Shown: piece after piece, positions 1 to 7,118 of the stretch | Position numbering within the stretch: position 1 is the stretch's first letter | Layout of the letters: each line of letters begins with the position of its first letter | From: DATFYP01 sp035626235 | GTDB lineage: Archaea; Thermoproteota; Nitrososphaeria; Nitrososphaerales; Gagatemarchaeaceae | DNA: 40,749 bases | Direction of reading: 5' to 3' | Assembly (NCBI GenBank): GCA_035626235.1 | Contig: DASPOB010000022.1 | Coordinates: forward strand, 1 to 40,749 | Notes under the pieces: model-generated | Seen by the model: the letters and a program-made list of their open reading frames with translations, nothing else | What the model was told of the DNA's origin: nothing | The model's database searches: none | Translations under genes and position numbers: made by a program

Positions 1-171
1 GAGGTTCTTCAGTTTCTTCGTCCCATAGTCGACGGCGACTATGATGTTGCCTCCATCGAGGGCATAAGTCACGGGAACAACATGAGGCCGGGCGTCGCTT
101 GAGGCCGTTGCGAGCCTGCAGAGTTCATGCTCTCTCAAGAAATCCAACTCACGCTTCTTCAGTTGAGGCAC
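1..171 (-). CDS. PPOX-type FMN/F420-binding split-barrel protein, partial
   Basis: This reading frame runs off the left edge, so only about the first 57 residues are present. The visible part reads LKKRELDFLREHELCRLATA followed by a PHVVPV segment and a strand rich in I and V. That is the usual opening of the pyridoxamine 5'-phosphate oxidase-like superfamily: an N-terminal helix, then the first strands of the split barrel that binds FMN or F420. The GTG at 171-169 is the first canonical start after an in-frame TAG. Members are mostly small cytoplasmic oxidoreductases, and the substrate cannot be told from this fragment. The gene is divergent from nothing nearby; it lies downstream of the leftward tRNA-Thr gene. 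The family is fairly secure, the function is not. Confidence 0.7.
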   Translation of the reverse strand, partial: MPQLKKRELDFLREHELCRLATASSDARPHVVPVTYALDGGNIIVAVDYGTKKLKNL

Positions 172-214
172 GAGCAGCGGTCCGTTCTACTGTGGAAAAA
201 CATTACGCGAAGAG

Positions 215-331
215 AGCCACGGCCGGGACTTTCGGTCACCGCTTCACGGCGGCATTCGATCCCGGGACCCCCACCTCAATGGGCGCTGTCGCTTACCAAG
301 GTGGTGCTCTACCAGGCTGAGCTACCGTGGC
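215..331 (-). tRNA. tRNA-Thr(GGT) with two introns
   Basis: Reading leftward from 331: acceptor GCCACGG, D arm GCTC/GAGC, anticodon stem CCACC/GGTGG with loop TTGGTAA (anticodon GGT), variable loop GGGTC, T stem CCGGG/CCCGG, acceptor CCGTGGC (216-222), discriminator T. Two insertions interrupt this cloverleaf. One of 17 nt (about 276-292) sits just 3' of the anticodon at the canonical 37/38 site. A second of about 25 nt (229-253) lies inside the T loop, near 59/60, and can itself fold (GCCGC with GCGGT). Removing both leaves a complete 73-nt cloverleaf plus discriminator, with the same acceptor stem as the second tRNA-Thr in the window. CCA is not encoded. Confidence 0.85.
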
Positions 332-355
332 CCGAGCCGACACCGACCTGCCACG

Positions 356-363
356 ATTTTTAA
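356..363 (-). promoter_or_regulatory. box A of tRNA-Thr(GGT)
   Basis: TTAAAAAT on the minus strand is centred about 28 bases upstream of the tRNA 5' end, the normal archaeal TATA spacing. Confidence 0.55.
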
Positions 364-404
364 TCTTTGAAGCCTAGGGACTCCCCAGTCCAGCGACGCA
401 CGAG

Positions 405-412
405 CTTTAATC
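405..412 (+). promoter_or_regulatory. box A of tRNA-Met
   Basis: CTTTAATC lies about 30 bases upstream of the first base of the tRNA-Met gene. Confidence 0.5.
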
Positions 413-438
413 TCGCCTGTTTCACGGCGTGGGCGGAT

Positions 439-550
439 GCCGGGGTAGCACAGCTTGGCCTATTGCGCCGGGGCAGCCGACGGCGGCGAGACTCATAATC
501 GGCCACGATGTGAAATCCGGAGATCGCGGGCTCAAATCCCGCCCCCGGCA
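439..550 (+). tRNA. tRNA-Met(CAT), elongator type, with two introns
   Basis: Acceptor GCCGGGG (439-445) pairs with CCCCGGC (543-549), and the discriminator is A. The D arm is 448-466 (GCAC/TTGC, one mismatch). The T arm is GCGGG-CTCAAAT-CCCGC (526-542) and the variable loop AGATC. The mature anticodon arm CCGGA-CTCATAA-TCCGG is recovered only if two segments are removed: about 19 nt at 472-490 inside the 5' strand of the anticodon stem (30/31) and about 17 nt at 498-514 at the canonical 37/38 site. The result is a 75-nt cloverleaf typical of archaeal elongator Met tRNA. A CAT anticodon modified to read Ile cannot be fully excluded, but the GCCGGGG acceptor fits Met. Confidence 0.85.
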
Positions 551-594
551 CTCCAGCAATCCTTATTATCTCAAAGGAGGCCGCCACAGTAGGT

Positions 595-726
595 TTGCAC
601 ATTCCGTTCCTGGACATCAACAGCTACTACAACTTCCTGAGTACGACGATGATCGTCCTCTTCGTAGTCGGGCTGGTGATCATCTTCGTCTACGAGTATG
701 AGGCGCTGAGGCGCTCTAAGAGCTAG
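595..726 (+). CDS. 43-residue single-span membrane protein
   Basis: A short frame follows a very good Shine-Dalgarno (AAGGAGG, 574-580) just after tRNA-Met. The product begins HIPFLDINSYYNFL, continues as one hydrophobic helix (roughly residues 18-33, rich in V, I, L and F) and ends in a charged tail, YEYEALRRSKS. TTG at 595 is the only canonical start after the Shine-Dalgarno, although the 14-base spacing is long. The stop overlaps the 3' end of the convergent RPA gene by a few bases. I do not recognise the family. The strong ribosome site and clean helix-plus-basic-tail design argue for a real gene; short length keeps confidence moderate. Confidence 0.5.
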   Translation: MHIPFLDINSYYNFLSTTMIVLFVVGLVIIFVYEYEALRRSKS

Positions 727-2126
727 TCACGGCCCCTAATTCTCTCAATAGCGCTCGAAGTATTCAGCTCGAGGACCCACCCTCCCATCTTCATGGACTT
801 TGGGGATACACCGGAGATGCGAAGCCTTTCGCCTGGTTGTATGCCCATAATCCTGTCTGAATGCTCCCTCCACCCCACAACTTTCATCTCGGCCGTGTCA
901 TCTCCTACCACGAGCTCCCCCTTCTTGACTGCCGACCCGTCCTTCAGGCGTACATCATTCACGCTTCCGTGAGAGAGTGCTATTACTTCCACCATGATTT
1001 GGGAAGCCTCATCCTTCGCATCTCTGAGTTTTGTCGCCAGTTCTTGAAGTCCAGGAAATTGCATGTCGTTCGCAATCTGCACGGCGTCGGTGCTCTTGCA
1101 GACCAGCCTTTCCCCCCGCTCCTCGTCTGGCGTCACCTTGACGAGGTCTCCACTCGCGACCCCAGCATCTCCACTTCCTAATTCGATTGACCTCGCCTTC
1201 CTTTCTTTGTCGATGCCCAGCAGAATCGCTCCTATGGGAGTTTTCTCGGTTGCGACAATCCTCAGCAAGATGGATTCCTTCCCGCCGCCGAAGACGATGG
1301 CGCTTCCAGCGTCGCCGTGGATTTCAAAGTCTCCGCTCGACGAGCGTCTCGACTTCAGATTTGTTATTACCACCGCCTGCCCCGGTTTCAGCTCCGGCCT
1401 GGCCGCTGGGCTCCAGATTACCACTCTCGTTTCATCCTTGCCTCCGACCCCTGAGACGCCGAACTGAAACAGCGACCCAGGCGACCCGTCGGACCTTACG
1501 AACTCGGAATAGCGGGGCTGGGTGCCGACGACGCACTCCATGGCTGTGATGGCTCTCTCTTGCGATATCGTCGTCAGCTTCTCGGCGACGACAGAGAGCT
1601 TGGCAAGTTTGGCTTGAACCTGAGCCTCAGTGGCTAGCTCTAGGCGGCCCCTCTTGCCGACGTTGAGGTTAGGTTTTCCGTCCAGCCCCTGTTTCACATA
1701 CCCGTTCACAACTCTGATGGGGACGTCTACACCAATCCCAAACCTGTCCACTTGGTCGACCCCCTCCTCCCAGACCGTCAGCCTCACTGTGCTCTTCCCG
1801 TCGAAGAGCACTAGCCTCCTGTATCTTCCTACCCCGCCGTCCTTCCTGCTGTAGGTAGAGATTGGATAGACGGCCAACACTCTGGCCACCACTGTGACGT
1901 CATTGGCTCCGATGTAGATGTCGCTGATCGTCATGTCCGACGAGGACGTAGGTCGCCGCAGTGCCACCCCCAGCTCTCCGGCCACCAAGAAGAGCGCCCC
2001 CTGGTCGGTCAGGTACCCCGCTCCGACGGTCTCTTTCTTCTCTTCTATTCGCCGCATGAGTTCCTCGCGACTCAGCTCAGGCCTGTCGCTGAGGAGTTCC
2101 CCCACAAGGGTATCGAAATCACGCAT
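723..2126 (-). CDS. rpa: RPA-like single-stranded DNA-binding protein
   Basis: This 467-residue protein is built of repeated OB folds. A short helical N-terminus (to about 60) precedes OB domains near 68-180, 200-290 and 375-455. The DIYIGANDVTVVARVLAVYP segment is the typical entry strand of an archaeal RPA OB fold, and similar V-x-V-x-A/G strand pairs recur. No zinc-binding cysteines are obvious. RPA coats single-stranded DNA in replication, repair and recombination. The gene starts 4 bases after the stop of the aminotransferase gene, so the two are very probably cotranscribed leftward, perhaps from the promoter of the aminotransferase. It converges on the small membrane protein at 595. The family is confident; the exact number of DNA-contacting OB folds is an estimate. 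Confidence 0.85.
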   Translation of the reverse strand: MRDFDTLVGELLSDRPELSREELMRRIEEKKETVGAGYLTDQGALFLVAGELGVALRRPTSSSDMTISDIYIGANDVTVVARVLAVYPISTYSRKDGGVGRYRRLVLFDGKSTVRLTVWEEGVDQVDRFGIGVDVPIRVVNGYVKQGLDGKPNLNVGKRGRLELATEAQVQAKLAKLSVVAEKLTTISQERAITAMECVVGTQPRYSEFVRSDGSPGSLFQFGVSGVGGKDETRVVIWSPAARPELKPGQAVVITNLKSRRSSSGDFEIHGDAGSAIVFGGGKESILLRIVATEKTPIGAILLGIDKERKARSIELGSGDAGVASGDLVKVTPDEERGERLVCKSTDAVQIANDMQFPGLQELATKLRDAKDEASQIMVEVIALSHGSVNDVRLKDGSAVKKGELVVGDDTAEMKVVGWREHSDRIMGIQPGERLRISGVSPKSMKMGGWVLELNTSSAIERIRGRD

Positions 2127-2129
2127 GCT

Positions 2130-3479
2130 CTAGCCCTTGGCGGCTGAGTTCGTGAGGGCGATGCCTTCTTCCATGATGTCCAGGCCCTCACTCAACTCTT
2201 CTTTCGTGATGTTCAGCGGAGGGATGACTCTCAGGGTGTTCCTCCCTGCGGTGATCAGGAGAAGCCCATGCCTGAAGCAGTAGTCCATTATCTGATGGGC
2301 TTCCTGCTCGCCTCTGGTCTTGCTCCTCTTGTCTTTCACTATCTCTGCCCCGACGAAGAGCCCCATCCCTCTCACGTCCCCCACGATCTCATACTTCTCT
2401 TTCATTTCGTTCAGCCTCTGCAGGGCGAAACCGCCGAGCCTCCTGGCATTATCCATAAGGTGCTCTGTCTTGATAACGTCCAAGGTGGCGAGGGCGGCCT
2501 CAATTGCCACAGGGTTGGCGCCGAAAGTGGAAGCATGCTGCCCGGGCTTCCAGCTCTCCATGACCTCAGCCTTTGCGATCATCGCGCTCAGGGGAAGCCC
2601 AGAAGCTATGCCTTTGGCAATGGTCACCAAGTCGGGGGTGAGGCCGAAGTGTTCAATCCCGAGGAACCTCCCCGTCCTTCCGACCCCAGTCTGTATCTCG
2701 TCGGAGACCATGAGAACCCCCTCCTTCCTTAGGAATTCCATCCTGTGGAAGTAGTCCGGAGGCGGGACGACGTAACCTCCTTCGCCCTGAATAGGCTCGA
2801 AAAAGTAAGCAGCCACCTCATCTGAGGGGACGAACTTCTCTAGGTACTGCTCCTTGAAGTAGTCGACGCAATAGTAGTCGCATTCGGGAAATGTCTGCTT
2901 CCACGGGCATCTGTAGCAGTAGGGGTAGGGGAAGTGCACCGTTTCAGGGATTAGGGGAAACGCCCCCTTCCTCTGAATCGGCTTGCTGGCAGTCAGGCTC
3001 AACGCCCCCATCGTCCTTCCGTGGAAGGCACCCGAGTGGGCTAGGAAGATTGGACGCTTGGTGTAGTTTCTCGAAAGCTTCATCGCCGCCTCTACGGCCT
3101 CTGCCCCGCTGTTCCCGTAGTACACCATCTTCGAGAATTTCCCCGGCATCAGGGACACTAGACGCTCGGACAGCTCGACGAGGTTCTCGTAGTAGAAGTC
3201 GGTGTACGAGAAGTGGATGAATTTCGCGGACTGCCTCTTGATCGCTTCAAGTACCTTGGGGTGGGTCGAACCTGTGCTGAGAACCGCGATTCCCGCTGCG
3301 AAGTCGATGAACTGGTTCCCGTCGACGTCCTTCACAAGGCTTCCATGTGCGGATTCGACCACGAGCGGGTAGAAGCGTGCTATCGACGGCGAAACGTACT
3401 TCGAAGTCTTCTTGACTACTTCAGCCCCTTTCGGACCGGGAAGCTTCGGACCTACCTTCGCGAACTTCTTGGCTTTCAT
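2130..3479 (-). CDS. PLP-dependent class III aminotransferase (GABA/ornithine/omega-amino-acid type)
   Basis: Full-length fold-type I class III aminotransferase, 449 residues. Visible features are NSGAEAVEAA (phosphate-binding, about 123-132), FHGRT (152-156), the cofactor aspartate in SDEIQTGVGRTG (D260) and the Schiff-base lysine K289 in TIAKGIASG. A cysteine-rich insertion carries C188, C191, C200 and C204 (YCYRCPWK...CDYYC). I recall similar insertions in archaeal 4-aminobutyrate aminotransferase-like enzymes, some of which act as amino-acid racemases or ornithine aminotransferases, so the substrate is open. It is cytoplasmic. The frame ends 4 bases before the RPA start, suggesting cotranscription, which is an odd metabolic/replicative pairing. 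Start ATG at 3479. Confidence 0.88.
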   Translation of the reverse strand: MKAKKFAKVGPKLPGPKGAEVVKKTSKYVSPSIARFYPLVVESAHGSLVKDVDGNQFIDFAAGIAVLSTGSTHPKVLEAIKRQSAKFIHFSYTDFYYENLVELSERLVSLMPGKFSKMVYYGNSGAEAVEAAMKLSRNYTKRPIFLAHSGAFHGRTMGALSLTASKPIQRKGAFPLIPETVHFPYPYCYRCPWKQTFPECDYYCVDYFKEQYLEKFVPSDEVAAYFFEPIQGEGGYVVPPPDYFHRMEFLRKEGVLMVSDEIQTGVGRTGRFLGIEHFGLTPDLVTIAKGIASGLPLSAMIAKAEVMESWKPGQHASTFGANPVAIEAALATLDVIKTEHLMDNARRLGGFALQRLNEMKEKYEIVGDVRGMGLFVGAEIVKDKRSKTRGEQEAHQIMDYCFRHGLLLITAGRNTLRVIPPLNITKEELSEGLDIMEEGIALTNSAAKG

Positions 3480-3521
3480 TGGAGAATCGGGCTCAGCCCC
3501 CGCCGTCGGGCTATAATGCTT

Positions 3522-3806
3522 TTACCGCGGGACTGAAAGTTCTATCTCAAGGACGGGAAGGTTCAGCTGTCTGCCGTCTCTGGAGGTCACATTCTCCCCG
3601 TCTATGGTGATGTTGGATATCTCCACATCGCTCATGAAACGCTTCTTGAGGACCTGAGCCACGTCGACTGACATATTGATGGCTTCGCCCCTGGCTCTCA
3701 AGACCACTTGGTGCGCTCCGCCGTTAAACATGGTTATGCACGCGGTCACGTAGTTGAGGAGTGGCTTCGACTTGCCGACTATGACGGTCTTTCTTTCTTC
3801 AGACAT
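3522..3806 (-). CDS. albA: Alba DNA/RNA-binding chromatin protein
   Basis: 94 residues, the normal Alba size. The opening VIVGKSKPLLNYVTACITMF contains the lysine-containing loop that Alba uses to contact nucleic acid (and that is acetylated in Sulfolobus). The central helix AINMSVDVAQVLKKRF and the following ISNITIDGE strand are also standard. Alba forms dimers that coat chromosomal DNA and also binds RNA. It lies 42 bases upstream of the aminotransferase gene on the same strand. A TATA-like TTTATAGG on the minus strand (about 3830-3837) lies roughly 27 bases before the ATG, so it probably has its own promoter. Confidence 0.95.
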   Translation of the reverse strand: MSEERKTVIVGKSKPLLNYVTACITMFNGGAHQVVLRARGEAINMSVDVAQVLKKRFMSDVEISNITIDGENVTSRDGRQLNLPVLEIELSVPR

Positions 3807-3872
3807 TGAGCTTCAGGCAGGGTCATTCATCCTATAAAGCCTCCCTTTTGTCGCCCGCGAACCGAATCGTAT

Positions 3873-4646
3873 TTGAACTCGGTTCGGGGACGGGCTGAGA
3901 CGTTGCCCGTCAAGAAACCGAGGGGGAGGAAGCGGCCCAGTCACAGGAGGGTCTACGCATCAGTCGCCCTGGTGGTTCTACTTGGAGGGTCTGCCATGAC
4001 CTACCTGTACTTCACCGGCTACCTCTCGAGTTATCTCTCGGGCGGGAATTCCAGCAGCACGAATACTTCCACGAGCACCGTGGCGACAGGCCCCGGCTGC
4101 CCGGCCCCGCCTCCTAAGAGCAGTAACATCTTCGCCTGTGTCCAGACTTCGCAGGGGAACTTCGAGATAGAGTTGTTCGCCACGCAAGCCCCTAAGACGG
4201 TTGCCAACTTCGTCAGCCTTGCCAAAGAGGGGTTCTACAATGACCTCGTGTGGCACAGGATTGTGAAAGGGTTCGTGATTCAGACCGGCGATCCGAACAC
4301 AAGAAACGGCGGCGGAAATCCAAACACCTGGGGAGAGGGTGGTTCCAACACCACAATCCCATTCGAGAACACGACTCTTCCTGAGGACGAGGGATACATT
4401 GCCATGGCCCGGGGAAGTGCGCCCAACAGCGCCACCTCGCAATTCTTCATCAACATAGGCAACAACACAGCCATTCTGGGGAGGGGTTATGCTGTCTTCG
4501 GCATGGTCACCACGGGCATTGGTGTTCCCCTCGCTATCGGTAATCTACCCGTTGCCTCGACATGCCAAACCAGTGGTGAGCTTGAGTGTCCGCCTGTGCA
4601 GCCCAGCGAAGCGATGCTGGTCAGCATCACAATCCTCGGCAGCTAG
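3873..4646 (+). CDS. Membrane-anchored extracytoplasmic cyclophilin (peptidyl-prolyl isomerase)
   Basis: A basic N-terminus (KKPRGRKRPSHRR) precedes a hydrophobic anchor (VYASVALVVLLGGSAMTYLYF), a Ser/Thr/Asn-rich linker and then a cyclophilin domain. Diagnostic segments are APKTVANFVSLAKEGFYNDL, WHRIVKGFVIQTGDP, MARGSAPNSATSQFFIN and YAVFGMV, covering the active-site R (HRI), Q (FVIQTGDP) and F (QFF). The domain should therefore be catalytically competent and lie outside the membrane. The frame opens at TTG 3873. TTG 3903, giving MPVKKPRGRK, is an equally plausible start and would put the basic cluster at the extreme N-terminus. It is divergent from albA across a short AT-rich region. Confidence 0.9.
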   Translation: MNSVRGRAETLPVKKPRGRKRPSHRRVYASVALVVLLGGSAMTYLYFTGYLSSYLSGGNSSSTNTSTSTVATGPGCPAPPPKSSNIFACVQTSQGNFEIELFATQAPKTVANFVSLAKEGFYNDLVWHRIVKGFVIQTGDPNTRNGGGNPNTWGEGGSNTTIPFENTTLPEDEGYIAMARGSAPNSATSQFFINIGNNTAILGRGYAVFGMVTTGIGVPLAIGNLPVASTCQTSGELECPPVQPSEAMLVSITILGS

Positions 4647-4762
4647 GACCCGGGGCTCTGGATGTCGTTTTCCACGCCTGGCTTGCAGCATCTTTCACAG
4701 CAGCAACAACAGCAACAACTTGGCACCATTCTCACCCCGCCTTATGTCTGGTGCGGACCTAG

Positions 4763-5002
4763 TTATTGACCAGCAATGCAACTGTACTTCCTGTTCTCCT
4801 TCCTTATGACGCGGTAATTCAGCAGTCGCTTGAGGATACGAGACAGGATTTCTTGATGCAAGTCAACCGACCTTTTCACATGAGAGAAGGTGACAGGTTC
4901 GCTGCTCGTGCATATCATCTGGCAGACAGCCAGTTCGCGGTCGGTCAGTTGGATAAGGTTGGAGCTGGAACACTCGCCCGCTCCACAGCACATGACTGCC
5001 AA
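4763..5002 (-). CDS. Small winged-helix regulator with CCGAGEC N-terminus
   Basis: 79 residues. The start MAVMCCGAGECSSSN is followed by LTDRELAVCQMICTSSEPVTFSHV and then a recognition-helix/wing pattern, HQEILSRILKRLLNYRVIRKENRKYSC. That matches a compact winged-helix DNA-binding domain of the ArsR/MarR sort. The cysteines near the N-terminus (C5, C6, C11) and others at 27, 31 and 75 could sense metal or redox state, but this is inference. The start is at ATG 5002; a second ATG three codons in is possible. A TATA-like AATAAATAG on the minus strand about 25-30 bases upstream, inside the 3' end of the neighbouring VOC gene, suggests a separate leaderless transcript. Confidence 0.65.
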   Translation of the reverse strand: MAVMCCGAGECSSSNLIQLTDRELAVCQMICTSSEPVTFSHVKRSVDLHQEILSRILKRLLNYRVIRKENRKYSCIAGQ

Positions 5003-5027
5003 CGGTCGTCTTCGGGCCCGCTTCTAT

Positions 5028-5417
5028 TTATTGACTGGTCTTGAAAAGCTCGACCCAGATCCCGTTGGGGTCTTGGATGTAGGCCCATCTGCTTTTCTCA
5101 GTCCTGACCTCCTTCAGGAATTTGTAGCCCAGTTTTTTCGCCTGCCGGAGGGCAGCATCGAGATCTTTCACTCCAAACGCGAGGTGGTCGAGTCCCTCGC
5201 CCACGACGTACTTTGTGTTGAACGGGCTGTCGGAATCGTAGTGGTTCAGCTCTATGCCGACTTCGCCATCATTCGACTGCAGGAACGCGACGTCCCCCTT
5301 GGCGACCTCTATCCTGGAGTGTCCCTGGTCTTTCATCCCAAGTAACTTCGTGTAAAACTCCACTGACTTCTTCATGTTCTTGACCCTGATCCCCACGTAA
5401 GTGAATTTGGCCTCCAT
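5028..5417 (-). CDS. VOC-superfamily (glyoxalase/dioxygenase-like) protein
   Basis: 129 residues forming two beta-alpha-beta-beta-beta modules: FTYVGIRVKNMKKSVEFYTKLLGM, then GEGLDHLAFGVKDLDAALRQAKKLG and a YIQDPNGIWVELFK end. Likely metal ligands are E in GIELNHY, H in LDHLAF and E in WVELF. The first-position ligand, often H in glyoxalase I, is Y or V here, so the reaction cannot be assigned. Candidates are glyoxalase, methylmalonyl-CoA epimerase-like or fosfomycin-resistance-like enzymes. The promoter is the shared TATAAAA at 5443-5449, about 29 bases before the ATG. Confidence 0.85.
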   Translation of the reverse strand: MEAKFTYVGIRVKNMKKSVEFYTKLLGMKDQGHSRIEVAKGDVAFLQSNDGEVGIELNHYDSDSPFNTKYVVGEGLDHLAFGVKDLDAALRQAKKLGYKFLKEVRTEKSRWAYIQDPNGIWVELFKTSQ

Positions 5418-5442
5418 GGCGGAGGCTCGCCTTCGGCTGTTG

Positions 5443-5449
5443 TATAAAA
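5443..5449. promoter_or_regulatory. TATA box shared by divergent VOC and Nudix-like genes
   Basis: TATAAAA lies 29 bases upstream of the VOC ATG (minus strand) and about 35-44 bases upstream of the TTG/ATG starts of the rightward Nudix-like gene. No second TATA element is seen in the 70-base gap. Confidence 0.5.
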
Positions 5450-5489
5450 GGACGAACGAGTTAAGTCGAAGGACCGTCGTTTGACCGCG

Positions 5490-6026
5490 ATGAACTCACG
5501 CCAAAGGATTGCGCTCTTCAACGAACGGAACGTCCCGGCTGGTGGCGTCTGCCTGTCTTCGTTCGTATTGGTCAGGAACGGCAGGGACGTTCTGGTGGGG
5601 AAGATGGCAAAACCCGAAGTTTGGATTGACAGGTTCTTCGTCGGCGAGAAGTTCGCACCAGATTATCTGGCCAGTGGCAAGTACCTGCTACCGGCCAGGC
5701 ACCTCGCTTGGTACGAGTCCCCGTCCGCTGCTGCCCAGAGCATCCTTCGGGATCAGGTGAGGCTGCGGATTCCCAGCAGGAACCTCCGCCTCGTCGATGT
5801 CCAGTCTCATGTAAGGGGTGACGTGAAAAGCTCGAAGCAGCCGCCTCACTGGGATATCTGTTTCGTCTACGAGGCGAAGGTGTCAGCAAGGACGGCGGGT
5901 CGTCTGAAGACGCCACCTTGGTTCAAAGACTTCCATTTCGTGCCGTTGTCTTCACTTTCGTCAGCCGATTTCACCCGTGGTCACGGCGACGTACTGGAGG
6001 AGGCAGGACTGCTCTCCAGGCGCTGA
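5490..6026 (+). CDS. Nudix-fold-like protein lacking a canonical Nudix box
   Basis: 178 residues from ATG 5490 (an upstream in-frame TTG at 5481 would add three). The opening NVPAGGVCLSSFVLVRNGRDVLVGKMA resembles the first strands of a Nudix hydrolase, and the C-terminal WFKDFHFVPLSSLSSADFTRGHGDVLEEAG resembles the usual closing helix. The segment where a GX5EX7REUXEEXGU box should be (PARHLAWYESPSAAAQSILRDQVRLR) lacks the REXXEE core, so hydrolase activity through the normal magnesium site is unlikely. It might be a ligand-binding Nudix homologue. Family assignment is by overall pattern only. It is convergent with the anchored secreted protein at 6193. Confidence 0.6.
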   Translation: MNSRQRIALFNERNVPAGGVCLSSFVLVRNGRDVLVGKMAKPEVWIDRFFVGEKFAPDYLASGKYLLPARHLAWYESPSAAAQSILRDQVRLRIPSRNLRLVDVQSHVRGDVKSSKQPPHWDICFVYEAKVSARTAGRLKTPPWFKDFHFVPLSSLSSADFTRGHGDVLEEAGLLSRR

Positions 6027-6130
6027 TGGAAGGGTCTTGGACGAGCAGGAGAATGCGTAGTATGAACTTTCCCACGCGCTGCAATCAGGACCTGACGAGT
6101 CACAGACGCATGGGCCAGCGCCCGATTCAA

Positions 6131-6146
6131 GCCTCCTCTTGGAGGC
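6131..6146. terminator. Small hairpin between convergent genes
   Basis: GCCTCC-TCTT-GGAGGC forms a 6-bp stem with a 4-base loop in the 166-base gap between the two convergent genes. There is no clear T tract, so a terminator role is only possible. Confidence 0.3.
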
Positions 6147-6192
6147 CGGTCAGAGTTCACGCTCAGAAGCAATCCGATGCTAAGAGTTGCGC

Positions 6193-6915
6193 CTAGTACC
6201 CAGCCTTCTGAAGCCCGTAATAGTCGAAGACCATCACGCCGTCGCTTTTCTGCAGGGCGTACTGGAACTGCGACTGATAATCAGACTCGCTCGACGTGGC
6301 GAACACCCCCACGCCGGCCACGATTCCTGTCCTGATGTATTGTTGATAGCTGTTCCCGTATGTCTCGAGTACGAGCAGGTCTGGCTTCAGTGGGGAGTAC
6401 ATGTCGGTCGTCGTCACCGCGGTCTCTCCATTGAACTCTGACTTCAGAGCCGCTAGGAATGATTGTTGTGCACCCAAAGGCAAGGTAGACATGTCGAGGC
6501 TGACCCCGTCTTCGTGTAGTCCGAAGACGGAACTGGGAAGGGACTGTGAAGCATTTGTGATATATAGAGCGAAGAAAATCTTCAGGCCAGCTCGGTGAGC
6601 TTGGCTCACGAACGATTGCAAGGTCGAAGATGAGAAGAGAAGGCGCCCCTGCCTGTACACCTGAAAGAAGACCGTATTGAAGCCGTGAGCAGATGTAAAA
6701 TTGAGCATGGTCCCGAATCCAGAGCCATTTACAACCCCGTTTCCTTGGTTTACATACAGGATTATCGGCTTCTGCTGTCCGCCGGGCCTGCCCTGACTCG
6801 GCGGCCCGTAGAAAAGATAAGCCGAACCGACTACGACGAACGCTAGTGCCACGACCACAACGGCGAGCACACGCACTGTCCTATTGCGGCTCTTCTGCCT
6901 CTTCAACCGCGGCAA
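6193..6915 (-). CDS. Membrane-anchored secreted protein, TIM-barrel-like
   Basis: 240 residues from TTG 6915. A basic N-terminus (RLKRQKSRNR) leads into one hydrophobic segment (VRVLAVVVVALAFVVVGSAYLF), so the bulk is outside the cell. The domain reads IILYVNQGNGVVNGSGF, then GFNTVFFQVYRQG, AGLKIFFALYIT, PDLLVLETYGN and DGVMVFDYYGL. This alternation of beta-strands ending in F/Y/E/D residues resembles glycoside-hydrolase-like or DUF4015-like TIM barrels, with E in LLVLETYG and D in VMVFDYYG as possible catalytic residues. That is inference from pattern, not a recognised family. It shares the TATA region at 6943 with the divergent tRNA-Pro. Confidence 0.7.
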   Translation of the reverse strand: MPRLKRQKSRNRTVRVLAVVVVALAFVVVGSAYLFYGPPSQGRPGGQQKPIILYVNQGNGVVNGSGFGTMLNFTSAHGFNTVFFQVYRQGRLLFSSSTLQSFVSQAHRAGLKIFFALYITNASQSLPSSVFGLHEDGVSLDMSTLPLGAQQSFLAALKSEFNGETAVTTTDMYSPLKPDLLVLETYGNSYQQYIRTGIVAGVGVFATSSESDYQSQFQYALQKSDGVMVFDYYGLQKAGY

Positions 6916-6942
6916 CTGTTGGCATAATGAATCGCGATAGGA

Positions 6943-6948
6943 TATAAG
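6943..6948. promoter_or_regulatory. TATA element between anchored protein and tRNA-Pro
   Basis: TATAAG lies about 30 bases before the tRNA-Pro 5' end. On the other strand it lies about 28 bases before the TTG of the leftward gene, so it can serve both. Confidence 0.5.
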
Positions 6949-6975
6949 GCAAGGCGCAGAGGGCGAGATTCCAGT

Positions 6976-7051
6976 GGGGTCGTCGGCTAGTCTGGTCTAG
7001 GCTTCAAGCCTCGGGCGCTTGAGATCGCTGGTTCAAATCCGGCCGACCCCA
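6976..7051 (+). tRNA. tRNA-Pro(CGG), no intron
   Basis: Acceptor GGGGTCG/CGACCCC, D stem GGCT/GGCT with two G-T pairs, anticodon arm CAAGC-CTCGGGC-GCTTG (anticodon CGG, G37), variable loop AGATC, T arm GCTGG-TTCAAAT-CCGGC, discriminator A. There is no intron and no encoded CCA. It is the only intron-free tRNA in the window besides tRNA-Thr(TGT). Its 3' end is matched at 22/25 positions by a fragment at 22586-22610. Confidence 0.9.
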
Positions 7052-7118
7052 TTCTCACTTGCTATTCTTCACGCCGCCAGAAAATGCCTTAAATCGAACG
7101 CACGAAGGAAACAGATTC

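Noticed and set aside
4690..4720. CAGCAGCAACAACAGCAACAAC as a repeat array or CRISPR
   Set aside because: It is a short simple-sequence stretch after the cyclophilin stop without repeat-spacer structure. No CRISPR array is seen anywhere in the window.
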